Part shown: in pieces, positions 1 through 4,375 of the stretch | How the letters are laid out: each line of letters begins with the position of its first letter | Numbering within the stretch: the first letter of the stretch is position 1 | The notes under the pieces: generated by a model | The model's input: the letters and a program-made list of their open reading frames with translations, nothing else | The model's database searches: none | Told to the model about the DNA's origin: nothing | Translations under genes and position numbers: made by a program | Source of the DNA: an uncultured Verrucomicrobiota bacterium | GTDB taxonomy: Bacteria; Verrucomicrobiota; Verrucomicrobiia; Chthoniobacterales; SZAS-18 | Direction of reading: 5' to 3' | DNA length: 6,951 nucleotides | Assembly (NCBI GenBank): GCA_937873255.1 | Contig: CALMVM010000454.1 | Coordinates: 631 to 7,581, forward strand

Positions 1-1
1 C

Positions 2-277
2 GGCTACCGGGCGGAATTTTTGCTCGTCGCCGAGCGCCGCGTCGACGAGGTAGAATCCAAGCTGGACGCCGATTACTACAAGCAATCGGTCAAACTGCGC
101 CCCGCGCTGGACGAATTGCAACTCTACCTGCGTGCGTCGCGTTTCAAGCACCTGATGCCCGAAGGGCGCGAGCCGGAGTTCCACCCCGTGCCGACCGCTC
201 CAGCCGCACCTTCGGACCTGCCGGACATCGGACCCACCATGACGCCGACGCCCGCAGAGCAAAAGGCAGAAGGATGA
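2..277 (+). CDS. C-terminal end of an unrecognised protein (5' end outside window)
   Basis: The frame is open from the first bases of the window to TGA at 275-277, so about 91 residues of the C-terminus are present and the true start lies to the left; the TTG at 20 is probably only an internal Leu codon. I do not recognise the family. Residues up to about position 175 are charged and probably helical (VAERRVDEVESKLDADYYKQ, then LRPALDELQLYLRASRFKHL), with a sequence compatible with a short coiled coil. The last 35 or so residues are a Pro/Ala/Thr-rich, probably disordered tail. The final residues (KAEG) and the stop codon are encoded by a purine-rich heptamer repeat that continues into the intergenic region, so the repeat seems to have supplied or altered the end of the gene. 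GC-rich third positions support coding. No membrane segment or catalytic motif is visible in this part. Confidence 0.7.
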   Translation, partial: GYRAEFLLVAERRVDEVESKLDADYYKQSVKLRPALDELQLYLRASRFKHLMPEGREPEFHPVPTAPAAPSDLPDIGPTMTPTPAEQKAEG

Positions 278-366
278 AGGCAGAAGGCAGAAAGGGAATG
301 AAACCAAATCTTTTGTTCCGCTCTCTGTTTTTCTCCTTCTACCTTCCGCCTTCTGCCTTCTGCCTT
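263..366. repeat. Imperfect inverted repeat of AAGGCAG / CTTCTGC heptamers
   Basis: A purine-rich arm at 263-298 (units of AAGGCAG) is complementary to a pyrimidine-rich arm at 331-366 (units of CTTCTGC) at 30 of 36 positions, around a 32-bp AT-richer centre. The left arm overlaps the end and stop codon of the upstream gene. As RNA it would form a long hairpin just after the stop, which could stabilise the 3' end or assist termination, although no clear U-tract follows. The same heptamer occurs again at 1529-1564. This resembles the short tandem heptamer repeats known from cyanobacteria and other large genomes; that comparison is from memory. Confidence 0.75.
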
Positions 367-434
367 CCCTCCCGTGGACTCCGCCACCGCGCTCCTTGAA
401 GAACGGATCATTCCGTGGCACTACGGAGCGCACC

Positions 435-680
435 ATGGCCCCACGCCGCCGACTCGACGACTACGCGAAGAACCAGCGGCGTATCCGCTCCTTGCAGCCG
501 CCCGTCTCCTCCGAAGAAGCGCACGCGCAGGCCCGCCAGGCGTTGGCGGAGGCCGCACGGACGGAGAACTCGACGCCGGAAGCCTCGCCGGGGAATTCGA
601 GCGCCAAGGCAAACAACTCTTCCTCTGGGCGCAAAAAAACCGGCGGCTCATCGACCGCCGACTCGAAGAACGCCTCGTGA
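435..680 (+). CDS. Short first frame of the kinase-like gene (N-terminal part, or separate 81-aa protein)
   Basis: ATG at 435 is preceded by ACGGAG about six bases upstream, the clearest Shine-Dalgarno-like sequence in the window. From 435 to about 590 this frame has strongly GC-rich third positions and reads as a basic, helical segment (MAPRRRLDDYAKNQRRIRSL, then SSEEAHAQARQALAEAARTE). After about 590 it turns into a Ser/Asn/Lys/Gly-rich stretch (NSSAKANNSSSGRKKTGGSS) that looks like an out-of-frame reading, while the neighbouring frame becomes protein-like. The simplest explanation is that only the first 52 or so residues are genuine and that they form the N-terminus of the kinase-like protein ending at 1219, reached by a -1 shift. 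The other reading is a real 81-residue protein whose TGA overlaps a GTG start at 677 (GTGA), implying translational coupling. An upstream TTG at 396 is a poorer start. Confidence 0.55.
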   Translation: MAPRRRLDDYAKNQRRIRSLQPPVSSEEAHAQARQALAEAARTENSTPEASPGNSSAKANNSSSGRKKTGGSSTADSKNAS

Positions 681-1219
681 GCATCGGTGGCGTCGAGCAC
701 GAGGTCTTCCTCGACGACGACACGAGCCGCTGGATCAAGATGACCATGCCCGGCAAGGGCGGCAAGGAACTCCACGCGCGCGAGGAACAGCCCGGCGTGC
801 GTCCGACGCTCATCACCGAGGACGCGTTGCCCTCGGCGTATTTGCGCCGGCTGGTGTTGGCGAACGAGCGTCTCGGCGACGACTTCTGGCTGCACGGTGT
901 CATCGACCACCCGGCGGGGCCGCGCCTGGTCGTCTCGCAAAAACACATTCGCGGCGAACCGGCCAGCCCGCGCGAGATCGCCCGGCATTTCCTGACGGCG
1001 GGGTTCACGGAGGTCAACGCGAAGACGTTCTACGACGCGGGCGAGAACCTCCTGGTTTCCGATGCGCACACGGCCAACGTGTTCCGCACGAGCGAGGGGG
1101 TGGTGCCCTTCGACGTGTGCGTGCAGCAGCCGCGTGGAGTCCTGCTCGAAGCCGTCCGGCCGGCGGCGACGCTGAGTTTCGACGACTGGGAAGAGGAACA
1201 GCCGACGCTCACTTTCTAA
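677..1219 (+). CDS. Kinase-like domain protein of the polyvalent-protein kinase type
   Basis: The protein resembles the Ser/Thr/Tyr kinase domain found in polyvalent proteins of phages and mobile elements (Pfam 'Kinase-PolyVal' type). Visible landmarks in order: GGVEHEVFLDDDTSRWIKMT, with the likely ATP-binding Lys at 737-739; YLRRLVLANERLGDDFWLHG; a hinge-like SQKHIRGEPAS; REIARHFLTAGF; a catalytic-loop-like DAHTAN with Asp at 1061-1063 and Asn five residues on; and PFD, with a metal-binding-type Asp at 1112-1114. All key residues are present, so activity is plausible; the substrate is unknown. The given start is GTG 677, overlapping the preceding frame's stop as GTGA. However, protein-like sequence in this frame, including FLWAQKNRRLI at about 620-652, begins near 594, and the only upstream start in frame is GTG 374, whose first 70 codons look non-coding. 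The genuine product is therefore probably 435 to about 590 fused to this frame, about 261 residues, interrupted by a one-base deletion, an error or a programmed shift. A nested inverted repeat follows the gene. Confidence 0.65.
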   Translation: MSIGGVEHEVFLDDDTSRWIKMTMPGKGGKELHAREEQPGVRPTLITEDALPSAYLRRLVLANERLGDDFWLHGVIDHPAGPRLVVSQKHIRGEPASPREIARHFLTAGFTEVNAKTFYDAGENLLVSDAHTANVFRTSEGVVPFDVCVQQPRGVLLEAVRPAATLSFDDWEEEQPTLTF

Positions 1220-1242
1220 ATCCAGAGTGGTTGATTGCTTTC

Positions 1243-1460
1243 AGCCCCGGCAGGGGCGTAAGACTTTAGCCCACGGCGCGAGCCGTGGGAATACGCACCA
1301 ACAAGTGTCCGAGCCCCGGCAAGGGCGTAAGAAAAGACGCCGGCCGGACTCGGACCGCCAAGCGAGGGTATTCTTACGCCCCTGCCGGGGCTGAGCCGGA
1401 AGGATACGCTTTACCCACGGCTCACGCCGTGGGCTAAAGTCTTACGCCCCTGCCGGGGCT
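1243..1460. repeat. Nested inverted repeat built from two palindromic units
   Basis: The outer arms at 1243-1289 and 1414-1460 are 47 bp each and complementary at 46 positions. Inside them a second pair, 1312-1332 and 1372-1392, repeats the first 21 bp of the outer arm (AGCCCCGGCAGGGGCGTAAG core) with one mismatch. Each outer arm contains a perfect small palindrome, CCCACGGC-N4-GCCGTGGG, at 1270-1289 and 1414-1433, plus the GCCCC-N4-GGGGC hairpin. The layout A-B-b-a can fold into one long cruciform or several short hairpins. It separates the kinase-like gene from the membrane protein gene and could act as a transcription barrier. No transposase is present. It looks like an assembly of REP/MITE-like units of a genome-wide family; that is inferred from form only. 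Confidence 0.85.
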
Positions 1461-1518
1461 GCGGAGACTCGTCAAACTTTACCACTGCCGGGGCTGGAGA
1501 CTCGTCAAACTTTACCAC
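1451..1518. repeat. Tandem duplication of a 33-35 bp unit
   Basis: Two direct copies, 1451-1485 and 1486-1518, each begin with TGCCGGGGCT, the end of the palindromic unit used in the preceding inverted repeat, and continue with GGAGACTCGTCAAACTTTAC and CAC. The first copy has two extra bases (GC at 1461-1462); otherwise they are identical. The first copy overlaps the right end of the 1243-1460 element, so the duplication probably arose there. No ORF or promoter is evident within it. Confidence 0.85.
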
Positions 1519-1521
1519 TCC

Positions 1522-1566
1522 TTTCTGGACTTCTGCCTTCTGCCTTCTTACTTCTGCCTTCTTCCG
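1522..1566. repeat. Pyrimidine-rich CTTCTGC heptamer run abutting a start codon
   Basis: Imperfect tandem CTTCTGC units lie at about 1529-1564, preceded by TTCTGGA, on a strand that is almost all pyrimidine. It matches the right arm at 331-366. It ends one or two bases before ATG 1568, so it occupies the place where a ribosome-binding site would normally be, and no purine-rich Shine-Dalgarno sequence is present. Either translation initiates without one, or the repeat has replaced the original leader. Confidence 0.75.
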
Positions 1567-1567
1567 C

Positions 1568-3466
1568 ATGGTTCCCTTCCTCGCCGCCATCCTGACCTTC
1601 GTGGCCGCCGCCGTGGCGTCCGCGCTGGCGATCCTGCTTTCCGGCGGCGGGCGGGGGCTGACGCCGTCCATCGCCGCGTGGTCGCTCGCCGTCGGCGTCC
1701 TGGCGGGGGTCGGCGCGTTCGTGCACACGCGGCGTCTGCCCGCCGATCTCCACCGCCCCGCCCGGCGGCCGTCGCCGTGGGCGTGGCTGGTGTTCGCGGC
1801 GTTCGCGCTGTTCGCCCTGCGCTCGTTTTGCTGGCTCGTGTACGAGGACGGCGCGCACGACGGCTACAAACCCCGGCTGGCGGTCGGCAACGTCAACAAC
1901 CTCGGCGACATGAGCCTGCACATGCAATACACCCGCGACTTCGCCAACGGCGCGCGCTGGTGGCCCGAGCACCCGCAGGCGTCGGGCTACACGATGCGCT
2001 ACTACCCGGGCATGGACATGTTCCAAGCCCTGCCGCTGACGCTCGGCGCGGACGAGCTGCCCGCCCTCGTCTGGGTTGGTCTGGCCGGGTCGCTGCTCTC
2101 GCTGCTGGCGCTCTACCGTTGGGGGGGCAGCTTCGCGGTGGCGGGATTTCTCTTCGCGGGCGGGCTGGCGGGGTTCCGATGGTTTCGCACGGAGGCGTTC
2201 ATCGACTTCCAGGCCCGCATGGCGTGGAAAAGCCTGCCGCTGGCGATCTTCGTCACGCAGCGTCCGTTCCTGTTCGCGCTGCCGGCGGGCCTGCTGCTGC
2301 TGACGCATTGGCGGGAGAAATTCTTTTCCGGCCCGCCGCCGATTGACCCGGCGACGGGCAAGCGCCTCGCGTGGAACCAACGGGGACTGATCCCTTTTTG
2401 GGTCGAGTGGCTGCTCTACGCGGTGATGCCGGCCTTCCACGTGTTCGCCTTCGTGTTCCTGTCGGTGCTGCTGGGCGGGTGGTTCGCGGGATATTTCGCG
2501 CGGACGCGCATGCGCTGGCACCTGTTGACGCTCGTCGGCGCGGCGTTCCTGCCCGCCGCCGGGTTGGTCTACCTGATGACGGATCATTTCCACGCCGGGT
2601 CGAACGTCAAATTCCATCCCGGCTGGATGATCGACGACCACGACCTGACCCATCTCTGGCTGACCCGGCACCTTCCCGGGCTCGGGTTCTGGGTGGATAA
2701 CTTCGGGCTGTTCGCGTTCCTCGGGCCGGCGTTGTGGTGCCTGTGCGCGTACGTCGCCGGCCGCGCGCTCGTGCTCTGGAGCGACGACGACGCCACCGCC
2801 AACCGCCGCTACTCGCCGCTCGACCGCGAGCGCGACGCCGCCGTGGCGTTCGTGCTGCCGGCGGGGTTGATGTTCGTGGCGGCGTGCCTGTGGTTGTTCG
2901 CGCCGTGGGCCTGGGACAACACGAAACTGATGATCTGGTGCTACCTCGCCGCGCTGCCGTTCGTGTGGGAACAGTTCCTAAGACCTCTGACTGTCGGCTG
3001 GCGCGCGCCGGTCGTGGCGCTGCTGTTTTTCTCGGGCGCGGCGTCGCTCGCGGGCGGCCTCGGCAAGCCCGACCCTCGCCTTGGCCTGATCGACACGGCC
3101 GAACTCGACAGCGTGCGTTTCATGGTGCGCGACTTGCCGCCCGAGGGCCGTTTCGCGGCGATGCCGGATTACAATCATCCGCTCGTGTACTGCGGTCGCA
3201 AGGTGGCGATGGGTTTCGACGGGCACCTGCACAGCCAGGGCATCGATTACGGCCCGCTTGCCCGCGATCTCGAAACGCTCTTGCGCGGCAACTCCGGCTG
3301 GCGCGAGGCCGCCGCGCGCTTGCAGGTAAAATATGTCTTCTGGGGCCGGCGCGAACTGGCGCGTTACCCCGATTCGACCCTGCCGTGGGCCAACCCGGAC
3401 GAACCCGTCGCGGCCGGTGACTACGGCACGATCTACGAGATCAAGCCGGACGCCACGCCGCGATGA
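1568..3466 (+). CDS. Polytopic membrane protein, GT-C glycosyltransferase-like
   Basis: This 632-residue protein has roughly ten or more hydrophobic membrane segments (for example near 3-25, 36-53, 70-91, 165-183, 188-203, 227-246, 280-310, 318-337, 376-398, 426-446, 454-470 and 480-497) followed by a soluble C-terminal domain of about 130 residues, probably outside the cytoplasm. The first large loop after the second or third segment carries an acidic region (YEDGAHDGY) and GDMSLH (Asp114, His118), then RYYPGMDMFQ at 144-153. This arrangement resembles GT-C glycosyltransferases that use lipid-linked sugar donors, where an early-loop Asp is catalytic. Another notable motif is WAWDNTKLMIW at 447-457. 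The C-terminal domain has NHPLVYCGRKVAMGFDGHL (536-554), VKYVFWGRRE (587-596) and a terminal GTIYEI, a pattern I recall from uncharacterised large membrane glycosyltransferase-like proteins. Donor and acceptor cannot be told. ATG 1568 directly precedes the first hydrophobic segment; no Shine-Dalgarno is seen. The gene stands alone after the repeat region, with 78 bp to the next gene. Confidence 0.8.
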   Translation: MVPFLAAILTFVAAAVASALAILLSGGGRGLTPSIAAWSLAVGVLAGVGAFVHTRRLPADLHRPARRPSPWAWLVFAAFALFALRSFCWLVYEDGAHDGYKPRLAVGNVNNLGDMSLHMQYTRDFANGARWWPEHPQASGYTMRYYPGMDMFQALPLTLGADELPALVWVGLAGSLLSLLALYRWGGSFAVAGFLFAGGLAGFRWFRTEAFIDFQARMAWKSLPLAIFVTQRPFLFALPAGLLLLTHWREKFFSGPPPIDPATGKRLAWNQRGLIPFWVEWLLYAVMPAFHVFAFVFLSVLLGGWFAGYFARTRMRWHLLTLVGAAFLPAAGLVYLMTDHFHAGSNVKFHPGWMIDDHDLTHLWLTRHLPGLGFWVDNFGLFAFLGPALWCLCAYVAGRALVLWSDDDATANRRYSPLDRERDAAVAFVLPAGLMFVAACLWLFAPWAWDNTKLMIWCYLAALPFVWEQFLRPLTVGWRAPVVALLFFSGAASLAGGLGKPDPRLGLIDTAELDSVRFMVRDLPPEGRFAAMPDYNHPLVYCGRKVAMGFDGHLHSQGIDYGPLARDLETLLRGNSGWREAAARLQVKYVFWGRRELARYPDSTLPWANPDEPVAAGDYGTIYEIKPDATPR

Positions 3467-3544
3467 CTCTGCCGACCGCGGTTGCTAAGATTTTCCGCGT
3501 CTACCGTTTACAACGAAATCTTTTCCTCTACCCTGGATTTTCAA

Positions 3545-4072
3545 ATGGACAACGTACCGCCATCCCCGCCGCAACCTCCCTACGGACAACCACCCTACAC
3601 GCCGCCCCCCGGGCAGGGGCCGTACGTGCCGCCGGGCTCGCAATATCCGGGGTATCCCGGCCAGCCGCAGCAGAAGGGCTGGTTCGGCCGCAACTGCCTG
3701 TGGTTCGTCCCGGTCGGCTGCCTGTCGCTGCTGGCCCTGCTCGCGGTGTTCGGTTTCATCATTGCCTCGTTTGTGTTCGGCCTGATCAAGTCGAGCGATC
3801 CGTACAAAGAAGGCATCGCACGCGCCAAAGCCAGCCCGCAGGTGGCCGCCGCGTTGGGCACGCCGATTGAGGAGCCGTTCATCGTCACAGGCCAGATCAA
3901 CGTCAGTGGCGACACGGGCACCGCGAACCTGACCGTTCCCATCTCGGGTCCGAAAGGCAAGGGAACGCTCTTCGTCAATGGCGTCAAATCAGGTGGCAAG
4001 TGGGACTACGGGATCATGCGCGTGAAGCCGGATAACGCCGAGAGCATCAATTTGCTCGACCAATCTCCATGA
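3545..4072 (+). CDS. Coa1-like single-pass membrane protein with Pro/Tyr-rich N-terminus
   Basis: The 175-residue protein has three parts. Residues 1-45 are a low-complexity Pro/Tyr/Gly/Gln segment (PPYGQPPYTPPPGQG). Residues about 51-81 form one long membrane segment (LWFVPVGCLSLLALLAVFGF). Residues 84-165 are a soluble domain beginning SSDPYKEGIARAKASPQV, with AALGTPIEEPF, TANLTVPISGPKGKG and KWDYGIMRV. That domain matches the pattern of the Coa1 family, named for cytochrome oxidase complex assembly protein 1 of mitochondria: small-residue helix, LGxPI, a beta strand, 'PxxGPKGxG', then a Trp-containing strand. Bacterial members are mostly uncharacterised, so a role in oxidase assembly is not implied, and no oxidase genes are nearby. 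ATG 3545 is chosen because the Pro-rich start is typical; an in-frame TTG at 3482 would add 21 residues of unconvincing sequence. No strong ribosome-binding site is seen for either. Confidence 0.75.
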   Translation: MDNVPPSPPQPPYGQPPYTPPPGQGPYVPPGSQYPGYPGQPQQKGWFGRNCLWFVPVGCLSLLALLAVFGFIIASFVFGLIKSSDPYKEGIARAKASPQVAAALGTPIEEPFIVTGQINVSGDTGTANLTVPISGPKGKGTLFVNGVKSGGKWDYGIMRVKPDNAESINLLDQSP

Positions 4073-4104
4073 CGGTCGGCGTGGAAAATCCGCGCCCGCT
4101 TTAT

Positions 4105-4142
4105 CCGCCGCCTCGCCGGACCGCTTCCAGTCCACGCGGCGG
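4105..4142. terminator. Possible hairpin downstream of the Coa1-like gene
   Basis: CCGCCGC at 4105-4111 pairs with GCGGCGG at 4136-4142, and within the loop GGAC (4118-4121) can pair with GTCC (4130-4133). It lies 32 bases after the TGA of the Coa1-like gene. There is no T-tract, so it would be a weak or non-canonical terminator; an alternative 7-bp pairing (4079-4085 with 4131-4137) competes with it. Confidence 0.3.
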
Positions 4143-4191
4143 TGCGATTGAGTCCGCCGTTAACCATACCCCGGAGTAATCCCGCCGCAGG

Positions 4192-4325
4192 CGTTCGTCA
4201 TCAAGGTAGGGATGGCTCTCCGAGCCGTCCGTGGATTTTCCGGCGTACGCTCGGAGCCCACGCGAGGTTATCCAAACCAAATCGACGGACGGCTCGGAGA
4301 GCCATCCCTACCTTGATGACGAACG
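4192..4325. repeat. MITE-like element with perfect 41-bp inverted arms
   Basis: The arms at 4192-4232 and 4285-4325 are exact reverse complements over 41 bp, separated by 52 bp. Each arm begins at its outer end with CGTTCGTCATCAAGGTAGGG and carries inside it a small palindrome, GGCTC-TCC-GAGCC. Similarity between the flanks continues weakly outside the arms (CCGCAGG against GCGGCC), suggesting older, decayed ends. No ORF of credible length lies inside and no transposase is nearby, so if mobile it depends on another element. It sits between the convergent Coa1-like gene and the acyl-CoA oxidase gene, where it could also serve as a two-way transcription barrier. I see no clear target-site duplication. 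Confidence 0.85.
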
Positions 4326-4338
4326 GCCGCAAGCGGCC
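4325..4338. terminator. Short GC-rich hairpin, possible terminator of the acyl-CoA oxidase gene
   Basis: GGCCGC-AA-GCGGCC is a perfect palindrome located 38 bases beyond the stop of the minus-strand acyl-CoA oxidase gene and touching the edge of the 41-bp inverted arm. It could end transcription, but no run of T follows on either strand, so this is only a candidate. Confidence 0.25.
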
Positions 4339-4375
4339 TGCTCAGAATCTCATCGCACTCTTTTGGGAGCGTCTC

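Noticed and set aside
396..424. TTGAAG with CACTAC as a promoter for the kinase-like gene
   Set aside because: Only the -35-like half is reasonable; the other half does not resemble a -10 box, and it would place transcription start at or after the ribosome-binding site.
374..590. N-terminal 70 codons of the kinase frame from GTG 374
   Set aside because: Third positions here are not GC-biased and the translation is Arg/Pro/Gly-rich noise, while the 435 frame in the same region looks coding.
1243..1518. CRISPR array
   Set aside because: The repeats are inverted, nested or directly tandem without regular unique spacers, and no cas gene is present.
1505..2671. Long minus-strand open frame of 388 codons
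   Set aside because: It is antisense to the membrane protein gene. Its translation is Arg/Gln/Glu-rich low-complexity sequence typical of a shadow frame in GC-rich DNA, and it runs through the repeat region.
3507..3534. TTTACA / TACCCT pair as a promoter for the Coa1-like gene
   Set aside because: The -10 match is weak and the 16-bp spacing alone is not convincing.
3463..3870. Open frame starting in an ATGA overlap with the membrane protein stop
   Set aside because: It overlaps the Coa1-like gene in another frame, has Arg/Ala-rich shadow composition and no recognisable domain.
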